In this document: piece by piece, positions 16,987 to 25,748 of the stretch
Numbering within the stretch: the first letter of the stretch is position 1
How the letters are laid out: every line of letters begins with the position of its first letter
Source of the DNA: Agreia bicolorata
Lineage (GTDB): Bacteria; Actinomycetota; Actinomycetes; Actinomycetales; Microbacteriaceae
Direction of reading: 5' to 3'
DNA length: 64,000 nucleotides
Assembly (NCBI RefSeq): GCF_000938265.1
Contig: NZ_JYFC01000002.1
Coordinates: 248,001-312,000 of the forward strand
The notes under the pieces: generated by a model
Databases searched by the model: none
What the model saw: only the letters and a program-made list of their open reading frames with translations
Told to the model about the DNA's origin: nothing
Made by a program: the position numbers and the translations under genes

Positions 16987-17634
16987 ATGACAGAGCCGGT
17001 GGATGCTGTGGGCGGCCCGAACGCACGGCGCTCGACACCGAGATGGCTGGTCGTGGCCGTCGCCGCGCTCGCCGCCGTTTTTGTGGTCGTGCTCTTCTTT
17101 GTGATCGGTCGGCACCTGCCCTGGTTCGATGACGCGCGGTCGGTGGAGCCGACATCCACGCCGACTGCCTCGGCAACGCCGGACGCGTCGCCCACACTCA
17201 CGCCCACCGCGACCCCGACGGAGCCTGCGACTGCTCCGATCGGGCCTGTCGCCGCGGGAGTTCATCCGTGGAGCGACCTGCGCGGCGGCGAGTGCCTCGA
17301 CCCGTTCGGCACGCCTTGGGACGAGACGTTCACCGTGGTCGATTGCGCGGCGCCTCACGCAGCTCAGCTCATCTCCCGTGTCTCGCTCAATCCCGACCCC
17401 GCAGCGGCCTACCCCGGCGAGGCTGCCATCACGGCACAACTGAATCTCGCTTGCACCGCACCGACCGTGCTCGATTTCGCGGCGGCGGGGGCCTACCCCG
17501 ACGTGCAGTGGCAGGCGAGCTACCCGGTTTCAGATGCGCAGTGGGCCGCCGGTCAGCGCGAGTACTCGTGCTTCATTACGAGGTCATCAGGCGAGCAGCT
17601 CACAGGTTCTCTGCAGGTTCCTCCGGCTGCATAG
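16987..17634 (+). CDS. Septum-formation family membrane-anchored protein
   Basis: The 215-residue protein has a short cytoplasmic N-terminus, one membrane helix (about residues 20-42) and a Thr/Pro-rich linker. Its extracellular domain contains RGGECLDPFGTPWDETFTVVDCAAPHAAQL, ACTAP and YSCFI. The paired cysteines and the VVDCxxPHxAQ motif match the Septum_form domain of actinobacteria. Its molecular role is not well defined; association with division or cell-envelope maintenance comes from family naming. It follows pyrE by 20 bases and ends before a 283-base intergenic region. Confidence 0.75.
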   Translation: MTEPVDAVGGPNARRSTPRWLVVAVAALAAVFVVVLFFVIGRHLPWFDDARSVEPTSTPTASATPDASPTLTPTATPTEPATAPIGPVAAGVHPWSDLRGGECLDPFGTPWDETFTVVDCAAPHAAQLISRVSLNPDPAAAYPGEAAITAQLNLACTAPTVLDFAAAGAYPDVQWQASYPVSDAQWAAGQREYSCFITRSSGEQLTGSLQVPPAA

Positions 17635-17917
17635 GCACTCCTTCGGCCAGCGAGCTGAAGAGAATTTCCAGCGCGGTGCGGAGTGTTTTCGTGTCGGCAA
17701 GGTCAACAAAACCTGCGATGACCAGTGGTTTAGAGACACCCCCAAATAGGGATGGGTTGTAACCTTTTCGAGGGCGTCTGGATTTAATCGATAGAAACTT
17801 GGCTTTTCTGGGAAAGTGCCTATAGCCTCAATGAGACGCAGCATTCTCGCAGCATCACCTCTTTCGTTGGAAGAAACGCCGACGATGATCCCCCTGCTCG
17901 CCTATTTCAGGAGAACA
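17635..17917 (+). promoter_or_regulatory. Promoter region of the LAxTG surface protein
   Basis: This 283-base gap is AT-richer than its surroundings and holds no convincing gene. A TTGGCT box (17799-17804) is 18 bases from TAGCCT (17823-17828), a plausible promoter giving a leader of about 80 bases. AGGAGAACA precedes the ATG at 17918. Upstream, ACACCCCCAAATAGGGATGGG around 17735-17756 contains an imperfect CCC-N7-GGG dyad that could bind a regulator. Confidence 0.5.
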
Positions 17918-18835
17918 ATGTCTCGCTCAATCCTTTCCCGCCTCGGCGCGGGCCTCGTCGCAACGGCTCTCGTTGCCGGCGGATCACTTCTTATGGCCGC
18001 TCCTGCTTCCGCCGCTGGCGAGCCCAACACGATCACTGTTGCCAACACGGCCTTCCAGTCGGGTGCCGGTTGGGGCGAAGGCATCAAGGTTGCCGGAACG
18101 GATTTCCCGGCAACGACTGAGATCACCGTCGCCGCAGGCGTCGGCAACGGCCAGTCCGGCGACGGCTGGGGCAGCACCACGGTTACGACCGACGCTAACG
18201 GTGCCTTCAGCACCACGCTCATCCCCGAGAACGGTCCCACCAACGTGCGTGAGGGCTTCACCGCATCGGTGGTCGCCTCCTACCTCGACACCGACCCCGA
18301 GGCTCAAGAGGGCGCACGCATCTTCTCGAACGCCGTCGTCCTGCAGATCGCCGACTTCGTTCCCGCGCCGTTCACCACGACCATCGACCCCATCTGCCTC
18401 TCGGGCGTCGATGCTGCGACCACGGGCGTCAACGTCTCCGCCACCGGCTTCGGCCAGTTCGAAGAGGGCGTCGTCTACACGCTGACTGATGCTGCTGGCA
18501 CCCAGATCGGTGACGCCGAGCCTGTCGGTATCGATGAGACGGGATCCGTTGCCGGAACCCTGACCCTCCAGACCACCCTCGACGGCGTGCCCTCCGGCCC
18601 GATCGCCGATGGCGTCTACACGATCACCTTCACCGGTTCGATCACCACCGCCGGTCTCGTGACCGTCGGCAACTGCGACGCTCCCGTCACCCCGGCCGAG
18701 GTTGTTCCCGCTGCTCCGCAGCTGGCCAACACGGGCTCCTCTGACGCGGGAATCCTCGTCGGTGGCTCCGCTCTAATGCTGCTCGTCGGTGCCGCCCTCA
18801 TGGTTGCCCGTCGTCGCCAGAACGCCGCTGCGTAA
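17918..18835 (+). CDS. Secreted cell-wall-anchored protein with LANTG sorting signal
   Basis: The 305-residue protein opens with a signal peptide (RSILSRLGAGLVATALVAGG, cleavage near PASAAG) and ends with a sorting signal. LANTG is followed by a hydrophobic helix and RRRQN. LAxTG motifs are used by class E sortases of high-GC Gram-positives. The mature part is rich in Thr, Gly and Asp and looks like two or three Ig-like or beta-sandwich units with no catalytic residues that I recognise. The start ATG 17918 has AGGAG at good distance; frames upstream read through the promoter. A strong terminator follows. Confidence 0.8.
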   Translation: MSRSILSRLGAGLVATALVAGGSLLMAAPASAAGEPNTITVANTAFQSGAGWGEGIKVAGTDFPATTEITVAAGVGNGQSGDGWGSTTVTTDANGAFSTTLIPENGPTNVREGFTASVVASYLDTDPEAQEGARIFSNAVVLQIADFVPAPFTTTIDPICLSGVDAATTGVNVSATGFGQFEEGVVYTLTDAAGTQIGDAEPVGIDETGSVAGTLTLQTTLDGVPSGPIADGVYTITFTGSITTAGLVTVGNCDAPVTPAEVVPAAPQLANTGSSDAGILVGGSALMLLVGAALMVARRRQNAAA

Positions 18836-18862
18836 CTAATTCACCCGCCGTCTGACGGCACC

Positions 18863-18894
18863 CGAAGGGCCGAGACATCTGTCTCGGCCCTTCG
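18863..18894 (+). terminator. Strong intrinsic-type terminator after the LANTG protein gene
   Basis: CGAAGGGCCGAGAC and GTCTCGGCCCTTCG form a perfect 14-base-pair stem with a four-base ATCT loop. It is followed by TCGTTTCGG with only a short T stretch. It separates two genes on the same strand. Confidence 0.85.
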
Positions 18895-18933
18895 TCGTTT
18901 CGGCTCATCCCCGTCGTCGCCTCGGCGCTTCCG

Positions 18934-18946
18934 TAGAGTGAGCAGC
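18934..18946 (+). promoter_or_regulatory. Leaderless -10 element TAGAGT of the DUF2207 gene
   Basis: TAGAGT (18934-18939) lies seven bases before ATG 18947. The alternative GTG at 18938 would overlap the box itself, which argues for the ATG. Confidence 0.65.
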
Positions 18947-20803
18947 ATGCGCCCGATCTTTCTGACCGCACTCGTCCTCATCGGACTCGGAGTGGCAGGT
19001 GTAGGTGGAGCCGCCTCGAGTGCGTCGGCGGCTGTCCATGCCGCACCCGCCGCATCCGGTCTGTCGACGGGAGTCGATGACTTCTCGTTCTCGTCGTACG
19101 ACGCTGACTTCTATCTCGACACCGACGCCGACGGCAGGTCGACCCTGAAGACTGTTGAGACCTTCGTCGCCGATTTTCCCGAGGCCGACCAGAACCACGG
19201 AATCCGCCGCGCGATCCCTCTCGACTACGACGGTCACCCGACCGATGTCGATGTCGAGAGCGTCGTCGACGAGAACGGAGATCCGCGCCCGTTCGAGGCC
19301 GAGAAGAACGACGACGGTGACTTTCTCGTTGTCACTGTGCGCGCCGATGACTTCGTTCACGGAGCGCAGATCTACACGTTCACCTATACGCAGCACAACG
19401 TGACGAGGCACGACGAGGCCACCGATGTCGACGAGTTCTACTGGGACTCGGTCGGATTCGACTCGCTGCAGAGTTTCGGCTCTGCGACCGTGCGGCTGCA
19501 CGTGCCCGATCGGCTCGCAGGGTCGCTGACGGGCGAGGGCAGCTGCTATTCGGGTCCCTACGCGTCGAACACGACATGCCCCATCGCGAGCGAGCAAGGC
19601 GACGGCGAGACGATCTTCACCGCGGGTGGTGTGCCCCTCGGTGCGCACGAGAACGTGACAGTGGCCGTCGGATTCGACGCTGCGACATTTGTCCCTCGCG
19701 ATGACTCGTACCTGGGTGCGTGGCAGGGATGGGCGCAGCTGGCCGCGGCCCTGCTGGCCGTGACCGGCGCCGTTCTTGCGATCGTCTGGCGCGCGACGGG
19801 GCTTCGGGATGCCCGTGGTCGGCCGACCATCATCGCCGAGTACGCGCCGCCGCCCGGTGCCGATGTCTTCACCTCGGCCGTGATCCTGAAGCGCACGAGC
19901 CGCGCCGCGGCATCCGGATTCGTCGCCCTTGCCGTGCGGGGAAACCTGCAGATCGTCGAGAAGCCGAGCGATTCGATGTGGTCGAAGAAGCCCGAGTACT
20001 GGCTGCATGCGGTACACAGCGATGGGCTGTCGCGGCAGGAACTCGAGTTCTATCGGATGATCTTCGACGGAACGCCCGACAACAGGCGCGAACTCAAGAA
20101 GAACGACACGGAGCTTGCGACGGACGTACGAAAGTTCATCAAGGAGGCACGCGCGACAGCCGTGAAAGACGGCTACTTCAAGAAAGGCACCTCGGGCCGC
20201 AGTCTGCTGCTCGCGGTGATGGTGTTCGCGGCCGGCGTCGCGACGATGGTCTTCGGCTCGATACTGAACTCCGAATCGCGTGGCGGGTCACTGCCATTCG
20301 TTCCGATTGCCGTTGGTGTGCTGTGTGTCGCCATCTCGTGGCTCACGCTGTTCCGCACACCTCTCACGACGTCCGGTGCCGAGCTGCGGGACTACCTGAA
20401 GGGAGTCCAGCTATATCTGACGGTGGCGGAGGAGGAGCGATTCCGCATGCTGCAGAGCCCGGAGGGCGCCCTCAAAACGCAGGCTTCAACGCCGGATGGC
20501 GGCCAGATCGTGAAGATCTACGAGAAACTGCTGCCCTTCGCTGTTCTCTGGGGCGTCGAAGACGAGTGGGCCAAGGTGCTCGGAACGTACTACGAGCAGA
20601 CCCAGACGCAGCCGCACTGGTACGGCGGATCGACCGGCTTCAACGCCGCGTATTTCGCGGCGAGCGTCGGATCGTTCGCGGCCACATCGGCCGCCGGGTA
20701 CTCGGGCAGCTCCTCCAGCACGTCGTCGTCATCGAGCGGCGGATCGGGTGGTGGTGGCTTCTCTGGAGGCGGCGGTGGCGGTGGCGGAGTGGGCGGCGTC
20801 TGA
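18947..20803 (+). CDS. DUF2207-type membrane protein with Gly/Ser-rich tail
   Basis: The 618-residue protein has a signal peptide, an extracellular beta-rich domain (about residues 40-255, with the DUF2207 pattern of GIRRAIPLDYDG and YTQHNVTRHDEATDEFYWD) and a membrane helix near 265. After a cytoplasmic region come two helices (about 415-470) and a second cytoplasmic domain ending in WGVEDEWAKVLGTYYEQ. The last 60 residues are almost only Ser and Gly, typical of the family. Function is unknown. The ATG follows a TAGAGT box by seven bases. Confidence 0.8.
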   Translation: MRPIFLTALVLIGLGVAGVGGAASSASAAVHAAPAASGLSTGVDDFSFSSYDADFYLDTDADGRSTLKTVETFVADFPEADQNHGIRRAIPLDYDGHPTDVDVESVVDENGDPRPFEAEKNDDGDFLVVTVRADDFVHGAQIYTFTYTQHNVTRHDEATDVDEFYWDSVGFDSLQSFGSATVRLHVPDRLAGSLTGEGSCYSGPYASNTTCPIASEQGDGETIFTAGGVPLGAHENVTVAVGFDAATFVPRDDSYLGAWQGWAQLAAALLAVTGAVLAIVWRATGLRDARGRPTIIAEYAPPPGADVFTSAVILKRTSRAAASGFVALAVRGNLQIVEKPSDSMWSKKPEYWLHAVHSDGLSRQELEFYRMIFDGTPDNRRELKKNDTELATDVRKFIKEARATAVKDGYFKKGTSGRSLLLAVMVFAAGVATMVFGSILNSESRGGSLPFVPIAVGVLCVAISWLTLFRTPLTTSGAELRDYLKGVQLYLTVAEEERFRMLQSPEGALKTQASTPDGGQIVKIYEKLLPFAVLWGVEDEWAKVLGTYYEQTQTQPHWYGGSTGFNAAYFAASVGSFAATSAAGYSGSSSSTSSSSSGGSGGGGFSGGGGGGGGVGGV

Positions 20804-20839
20804 TCTGTCCACCCCTATTCAGGCGTCGTCGGCCCTCGT

Positions 20840-20851
20840 TAGCCTCGATCA
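20840..20851 (+). promoter_or_regulatory. Leaderless -10 element TAGCCT of the DUF1206 gene
   Basis: TAGCCT at 20840-20845 is followed by CGATCA and the ATG at 20852, a six-base spacing without room for a ribosome binding site. Confidence 0.65.
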
Positions 20852-21655
20852 ATGACCAATTCTGCGAAGAGTGCCGCCCGCACAGCGGAGAACAGCAAGA
20901 CGCTCGAGGTGCTTGCCCGAACCGGCTTCGCGGTGCTGGGGTTGCTGCACATTCTGATCGGTGCCATCGCCATCGGGCTCGTCGGAGGGTCGGGGGACTC
21001 TGCGGATCAGTCCGGGGCGTTGCGTGAACTGTCGTCGAAGCCGGGCGGAGTCGTGGTGCTCTGGGTCGTCGTGGTCGGCCTCTTCGCTCTGACTTTGTGG
21101 CAGATCGGCCAGGTATTCCTGGTCCATGAGACCGATCCGAAGAAGAAATGGGGTCGGCGTGCCTCTGAGTTGGGCAAGGGAATCGCCTACGGAGCTGTCG
21201 GCGCCACGGCCCTCACGTTCGCCCTTGGCGGCTCGTCGAGTTCGTCGGACTCGAGCCAAAGCCTCAGCGCGCGGTTGCTCGCTAGCCCGGGAGGCGTCAT
21301 CCTGCTCGTGATCGTGGGACTGGTCGTCGCGGGCATCGGCGTGGCCTTCGTTGTTCAGGGTGTGCTCAAGAAGTTCGAGAAGAACCTCGTTATCCCCGCG
21401 GGCACGAAGGGCAAGGCCGTGCGCGGTCTGGGAATTGCCGGATACGTGGCGAAGGGGATCGCCCTGTTCGTCGTGGGCGTGCTGTTTGTAGTGGCAGCGG
21501 TGACTGCCGACCCGGAGAAGGCATCCGGTCTCGACGGTGCACTCAAGGCCCTTATCGACCTGCCCTTCGGCAAGGTGATCCTTGTCGCGGTCGGAGTAGG
21601 CCTGATCGCCTACGGCCTCTTCTGCGCGGCCCGCGCCCGCTGGGCGAGGCTCTGA
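20852..21655 (+). CDS. DUF1206 membrane protein
   Basis: The 267-residue protein consists of three tandem two-helix units, each starting with a Gly-rich amphipathic turn (LARTGFAVLGLLHILIG, ELGKGIAYGAVGATALTF, GIAGYVAKGIALFVVGVLF). This is the three-repeat DUF1206 architecture. Six membrane helices are predicted by eye. The family is uncharacterised. A short Lys-rich loop (DPKKKWGRR) between units should be cytoplasmic. Its stop is two bases before dispersed-repeat copy 2. Confidence 0.85.
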   Translation: MTNSAKSAARTAENSKTLEVLARTGFAVLGLLHILIGAIAIGLVGGSGDSADQSGALRELSSKPGGVVVLWVVVVGLFALTLWQIGQVFLVHETDPKKKWGRRASELGKGIAYGAVGATALTFALGGSSSSSDSSQSLSARLLASPGGVILLVIVGLVVAGIGVAFVVQGVLKKFEKNLVIPAGTKGKAVRGLGIAGYVAKGIALFVVGVLFVVAAVTADPEKASGLDGALKALIDLPFGKVILVAVGVGLIAYGLFCAARARWARL

Positions 21656-21656
21656 C

Positions 21657-21727
21657 GGCAATAGGTGCCTCTGTGGACATTGGGTACCGGTATACCTGGC
21701 ACCACTGACCGCAGCGGGCACTGCTGA
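21657..21727. repeat. Dispersed intergenic repeat, copy 2 (left flank of AbiEi-like gene)
   Basis: The 71 bases align without gaps to 22785-22855, with about 62 identities and the same orientation. Landmarks are AGGTGCCTCTGTGGACA, ACCGGTATACCTGGCACC and GACCGCAGCGGGCACT. GGTGCC and GGCACC form an inverted pair within it. The copy begins just after the DUF1206 stop and ends just before the stop of the AbiEi-like gene. Confidence 0.9.
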
Positions 21728-22684
21728 CTAACGGGAGCAGGGCAGACCAGCCTCGAGCAGGATGCCGCGCAGCCGACCCCTCTTATTCACGTCACCCGGG
21801 ATCCAGCGGCTGACTCCGTGGCCGTCTGATCGCAAATGATCCTCACGTATCTTCTCTTCGAAGACGGCGTCGCCCGGTGACATGCGATCGAGGTACTCGG
21901 GCTTGAGGTACTTGCCTTTTCCGTCGAATTCGCCGATGCGCCGGAACTCCGGCCATTCGAAGTCGACGTAGTAGTAGCCGCCGCGCGGATTGACGTGCCG
22001 CACCTGAAGTTCCGGCGCGGGGAATCCCAGTTCCGCTATGACGATACGGCTGTGGGTCTCACCCGCGTTGTCCGCTCCTGCCCGGCTGAACTCCACGGCT
22101 CGAAGAGCGCGGCTGGTGCCACGCACGGCGTCGAGCGCCGTGACGCCCGCGAGCAGCTCGGCCTTGGCCAGGGGCCTGAACAGTGTGGAGCGTCTGTCGT
22201 GCAGAGCGAAGTCGAGCGCCGTGACGGCAGTGACGAACGGGCTGATCCGAGCAAGATCGATCAGGGTGCGCAGCGGGGAGGTGACGAGGAGTCCGCCGAC
22301 ATCGACAATGTCTTCTTCCAGGAGGCGTTCTCTATGGACTGTCACTCCATTCTTGGAGCGGATGCTCGAGTCGGGAGGAACGACCACGTGCACTGTCGTC
22401 GGCATAGCAGGGCGGATGGGCATGCCCCAGAGCACCGCGGCAGAGAGGTGGCCGATAATCGGTCGGATGCGCCGAGTCTCGACGATGGCGTGCACCTGGG
22501 CGAGGTGCCTGGCGCGCGGAGTGAGATCGGCAATGCGCTCGCTCTCGGCATAGACGCCTCGATGAAGGCGCGTCGATGAGCCCAGCCGGTGCTGTCGCCT
22601 GACTTGGCGCGCTTCACTGGGCGTTATAGAGGAGCTCGAGGTGAGTATGAGGCCGGTGCGCGGGTCTCTGAGATGTTCGTCCAT
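21728..22684 (-). CDS. AbiEi-like antitoxin-domain / DUF559-like protein
   Basis: The 318-residue protein has an N-terminal winged-helix-like segment (SEARQVRRQHRLGSSTRLHRGVYA, about residues 22-46) as in AbiEi-type antitoxins. A middle region reads GHLSAAVLWGMP and VVVPP, and a C-terminal nuclease-like domain holds IVIAELGFPAPE, YYVDFEWPEFRRIGEFDGKGKY and EEKIREDHLRS. The acidic and Lys residues there recall the DUF559/PD-(D/E)XK fold. Such proteins are abundant in actinobacteria and of unproven function. No toxin partner is adjacent. The gene is bracketed by direct repeats 1128 bases apart, a sign of cassette-like insertion. The ribosome binding site is weak. Confidence 0.65.
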   Translation of the reverse strand: MDEHLRDPRTGLILTSSSSITPSEARQVRRQHRLGSSTRLHRGVYAESERIADLTPRARHLAQVHAIVETRRIRPIIGHLSAAVLWGMPIRPAMPTTVHVVVPPDSSIRSKNGVTVHRERLLEEDIVDVGGLLVTSPLRTLIDLARISPFVTAVTALDFALHDRRSTLFRPLAKAELLAGVTALDAVRGTSRALRAVEFSRAGADNAGETHSRIVIAELGFPAPELQVRHVNPRGGYYYVDFEWPEFRRIGEFDGKGKYLKPEYLDRMSPGDAVFEEKIREDHLRSDGHGVSRWIPGDVNKRGRLRGILLEAGLPCSR

Positions 22685-22784
22685 GGAGAAACACTCTCGC
22701 CCGCCGACGTGTCTCTCCGCCTAATCGGAGGATCTGGGGAGTACTCGCGCCCAACCGCTGATGGTCAGGAGCAGTCATCATCGC

Positions 22785-22855
22785 GGCAACAGGTGCCTCT
22801 GTGGACAACAGTTACCGGTATACCTGGCACCACTGACCGCAGCGGGCACTACTAG
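22785..22855. repeat. Dispersed intergenic repeat, copy 3 (right flank of AbiEi-like gene)
   Basis: This is the direct-repeat partner of 21657-21727. Differences cluster in a six-base block (AACAGT versus ATTGGG) and at the end. The HAD phosphatase gene stops 20 bases further on. Confidence 0.9.
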
Positions 22856-22874
22856 CGAGCTAGCGGGGCGCCGG

Positions 22875-23675
22875 TCAGATCTCGTCTGACTCGAATGGTT
22901 CTGTTCGGAGGAGGTCGCTCACTCCCGAGAGGATCTCGTCGGGGCGGAACGGGTACTTCTCGATCTCTGCCTGGTCGCTGATGCCCGTGAGCACCAGGAT
23001 CGTGTGCAGGCCCGCCTCGATGCCGGCGACCACGTCGGTGTCCATGCGGTCGCCGATCATGCCCGTGTTCTCCGAGTGGGCGCCGATGCGGTTGAGGGCC
23101 GATCGGAACATCATGGGGTTGGGCTTGCCCACGACATAGGGCTCCATGCCCGTGGCCTTCGTGATGAGGGCGGCGACCGCGCCGGTGGCCGGCATCGGAC
23201 CCTCGGCACTCGGCCCCGTCGCATCCGGATTCGTGACGATGAACCTCGCGCCCGCCGAGATCAGCCTGATCGCGCGGGTGATGGCCTCGAACGAGTAGTT
23301 GCGCGTCTCGCCGACCACCACGTAGTCGGGGTTCGTATCGGTCATGATGAAGCCCGCCTCGTGTAGTGCGGTGGTGATGCCGGCCTCGCCGATGACGAAG
23401 GCGCTGCCGCCGGGCATCTGCGACTTGAGGAAGCTGGCGGTGGCGAGTGCCGAGGTCCAGATCGCCTCTTCGGGCACCTCGAGACCGGATGCCCGCAGCC
23501 GGGCGCTGAGGTCGCGCGGCGTGTAGATGGAGTTGTTCGTGAGCACGAGATAGGGCTTGCCCTCGTCGCGCCACTGCTGGAGCAGCTCGGCCGCGCCGGG
23601 AAGCGCCCTGTTCTCATGCACGAGAACGCCGTCCATGTCGGTCAACCAGCATTCGATCTCATCGCGTCGAGCCAT
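22875..23675 (-). CDS. HAD family type IIA phosphatase (NagD-like)
   Basis: The 266-residue protein has HAD motif I as WLTDMDGVLV (DxD nucleophile, residues 11-20), motif II VLTNNS, and motif III/IV as VVGKPNP followed by MIGDRMDTDV. The large C2-type cap between motifs II and III is that of the NagD/AraL class IIA phosphatases, which remove phosphate from sugar or nucleotide phosphates. The physiological substrate is not deducible. GAAAGG lies a few bases before the ATG. It is the last of three same-strand genes after mntH and mntR, and converges with the repeat-bounded cassette. Confidence 0.88.
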   Translation of the reverse strand: MARRDEIECWLTDMDGVLVHENRALPGAAELLQQWRDEGKPYLVLTNNSIYTPRDLSARLRASGLEVPEEAIWTSALATASFLKSQMPGGSAFVIGEAGITTALHEAGFIMTDTNPDYVVVGETRNYSFEAITRAIRLISAGARFIVTNPDATGPSAEGPMPATGAVAALITKATGMEPYVVGKPNPMMFRSALNRIGAHSENTGMIGDRMDTDVVAGIEAGLHTILVLTGISDQAEIEKYPFRPDEILSGVSDLLRTEPFESDEI

Positions 23676-23732
23676 GGGAGAGTCCTTTCATAGCCTGCAT
23701 CGCCCAGCCTAGCGGCGGCGGCTCGGCAGAGC

Positions 23733-24455
23733 TCAGGCCGGTGCCGAGATCCAGATCGACGAGCTGCCGGATGCCGACACGGGCACGAGCGGGCCGGTGT
23801 CGGCATCCGCATCGCTCGCCAGGGCGACCCGCACGATGAAGCCGGCACCGGCATCCCGCGAGACCACCGAGAGTGTGGTCGATGGCCGGATTCCGGCGGC
23901 GGCGAGCGAGAGGAGCAGCGACGGATCCCTGTCGCTGATACGCACGACCATGCCGGAGGTGCCGACGGCTGCTTGCGACAGCAGAAGGGCGGGCGAGTTC
24001 TCGACGCTGCCGTCTGCGGCGGGGATGGGGTCGCCGTGAGGGTCGCGGGTCGGATGCCCGAGGCGCGTATCGATGGCATCGAGAAGCCGGTCGCTGATCG
24101 AGTGCTCGAGAACCTCGGCCTCGTCGTGCACCTCGTGCCAGTCGTAGCCCATCTCGTCGACCAGCCAGGTCTCGATGAGCCGGTGCCGACGGATGACGCC
24201 CCGGGCTCGAGCCGTGCCCTCGGGGGTCAGGGTGAGTGGCTTGTAGGGCTCGTAGTTCACAAGACCCGCCGCGCTGAGCTTCTTCGCCATCTCGGTCACC
24301 GACGACGGCGCGACGCCCATCGTCGCAGCGAGTACCGACGGGGTCACGGGAGCAGACTGCCACTCCGTGTGGTGATAGATCGTCTTGAGGTAGTCCTCGG
24401 CGGCCGAGTCTGCGTTCGGCTGCGTTCGGCGCGCGACCTGATCCGGGATGCTCAT
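23733..24455 (-). CDS. mntR: Manganese-responsive DtxR/MntR family repressor
   Basis: The 240-residue regulator has the DtxR winged helix (EDYLKTIYHHTEW through SVTEMAKKLSAAGLVNYEPYKPLTLTPEG, about residues 18-75). The metal-binding and dimerisation helices follow (RRHRLIETWLVDEMGYDWHEVHDEAEVLEHSISDRLLDAI), then a C-terminal FeoA/SH3-like domain. It would bind Mn or Fe and repress uptake genes. It lies 33 bases after mntH on the same strand. A GTG two codons upstream (24461) is an alternative start. Assignment to Mn rather than Fe rests on the mntH neighbour. Confidence 0.85.
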   Translation of the reverse strand: MSIPDQVARRTQPNADSAAEDYLKTIYHHTEWQSAPVTPSVLAATMGVAPSSVTEMAKKLSAAGLVNYEPYKPLTLTPEGTARARGVIRRHRLIETWLVDEMGYDWHEVHDEAEVLEHSISDRLLDAIDTRLGHPTRDPHGDPIPAADGSVENSPALLLSQAAVGTSGMVVRISDRDPSLLLSLAAAGIRPSTTLSVVSRDAGAGFIVRVALASDADADTGPLVPVSASGSSSIWISAPA

Positions 24456-24488
24456 GATCACACCAGCCTAGGGTCAGGCGGTCTGGAG

Positions 24489-25742
24489 TCACGCCCCCGT
24501 GAAGATGAGAACGAGCAGTGTCAGGTTGAGAGTGACGAGCAGTACCGACGCGACGATGCCGGCGACGGTGGTGTGCCAGCGATTGGTGAAGTCGCCCAGC
24601 AGCGCCCGGCGTGAGGTCAGCCAGACCAGGGGAATAAGGGCGAACGGGATTCCGAACGACAACACCACCTGGCTGACGACGAGCGCCCAGGTCGGGTCGA
24701 CCCCGACCCCCAGAATGACGAGCGCCGGCACGAGGGTGACGAGTCGGCGCCAGACGATCGGGACGCGCACTCGAAGCAGGCCGTGCATGATCTCGGCCCC
24801 CGCGTAGGCCCCGACCGAGGTCGACGCGAGACCGGATGCGAGCAGACCGACGGCGAACAGGGTCGCGACGACGCCGCCCATGGCCTGACCGATGGCGGCG
24901 TGTGCGCCCTCGAGAGTGTCGGTGCCGGCGACCCCCTGGAGGGAGGTGGCGGCGAGCAGCAGGATGGCGAGATTCACGGTTCCCGCGATGAAGAGTGCGA
25001 TCGTGACATCCCAGCGGGTGGCCGTGATGAGACGCTTCGTGGTGTGGTCGGCGGCGCGCACCACGAACCGGTCGCGGGTGAGGGCCGAGTGGGCGTAGAT
25101 GGCGTGCGGCATGATCGTGGCGCCGAGAATGGATGCCGCGAGCAGCACCGAAGACGGGCCCTCGAAGCGGGGTACGAGACCCCCGACGACGGAGGCCGCG
25201 TCTGGAGGGTTGATGACGACGCCGGCCGCGAAGCCGACCGCGATGATCACGAGCATCGAGATGATGACGCGCTCGAATGTCTTCTGTCGCCCCGAGCCTT
25301 GAAGAACGAGCACCAGCATCGAGACGGTGCCGGTGACCAATCCGCCGAGCAGCAGTGGCAGATCGAACAGCAACGAAAGAGCGATGGCTCCGCCGATGAT
25401 CTCGGCGAGATCCGTCGCCATAGCCACCAGCTCGGCCTGCACCCAGAAGAGGCGGCGACCCCAGACGGAGCCGATGCGTTCTCCCAGAAGCTCGGGCAGG
25501 CTTTTGCCGGTGACGATGCCGAGCTTCGCCGACAGGTACTGGATGAGCCACGCCATGACGTTGCCCAGCACCACGATCCAGACGAGGAGAAAGCCGAAGG
25601 TCGCGCCGGCGGTCATGTTGCTGGCCACGTTGCCCGGGTCGAGGTAGGCGACGCCGGCCACGAGGGCGGGCCCCAGCAGCCAGACGAGATGAGACCCGCG
25701 GGGCGCCGCCGGCTTCGTTGTCGGTGTGGGGGCGTGCAGCAT
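24489..25742 (-). CDS. mntH: NRAMP family divalent metal (manganese) transporter
   Basis: The 417-residue protein has eleven or so membrane helices with the NRAMP motifs DPGN in helix 1 (VAYLDPGNVASN) and MPHAIYAHS in helix 6, which form the metal site. The consensus transport motif region AELVAMATDLAEIIGGAIAL is also present. It would import Mn2+ with protons. The ATG lies six bases after a TACAGT -10 box, itself directly next to a 26-base palindrome, so expression should be shut by MntR when Mn is plentiful. mntR follows in the same operon, giving a feedback loop. Confidence 0.92.
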   Translation of the reverse strand: MLHAPTPTTKPAAPRGSHLVWLLGPALVAGVAYLDPGNVASNMTAGATFGFLLVWIVVLGNVMAWLIQYLSAKLGIVTGKSLPELLGERIGSVWGRRLFWVQAELVAMATDLAEIIGGAIALSLLFDLPLLLGGLVTGTVSMLVLVLQGSGRQKTFERVIISMLVIIAVGFAAGVVINPPDAASVVGGLVPRFEGPSSVLLAASILGATIMPHAIYAHSALTRDRFVVRAADHTTKRLITATRWDVTIALFIAGTVNLAILLLAATSLQGVAGTDTLEGAHAAIGQAMGGVVATLFAVGLLASGLASTSVGAYAGAEIMHGLLRVRVPIVWRRLVTLVPALVILGVGVDPTWALVVSQVVLSFGIPFALIPLVWLTSRRALLGDFTNRWHTTVAGIVASVLLVTLNLTLLVLIFTGA

Positions 25743-25748
25743 GTGGCC

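Noticed and set aside
17587-17844. 85-codon minus-strand frame in the gap before the LANTG protein
   Set aside because: It covers the end of the septum-formation gene and the promoter of the next gene, and the product has no recognisable features.
22852-23574. Minus-strand frame ending inside repeat copy 3
   Set aside because: A frame-shifted shadow of the HAD phosphatase gene, which has all HAD motifs in the other frame.
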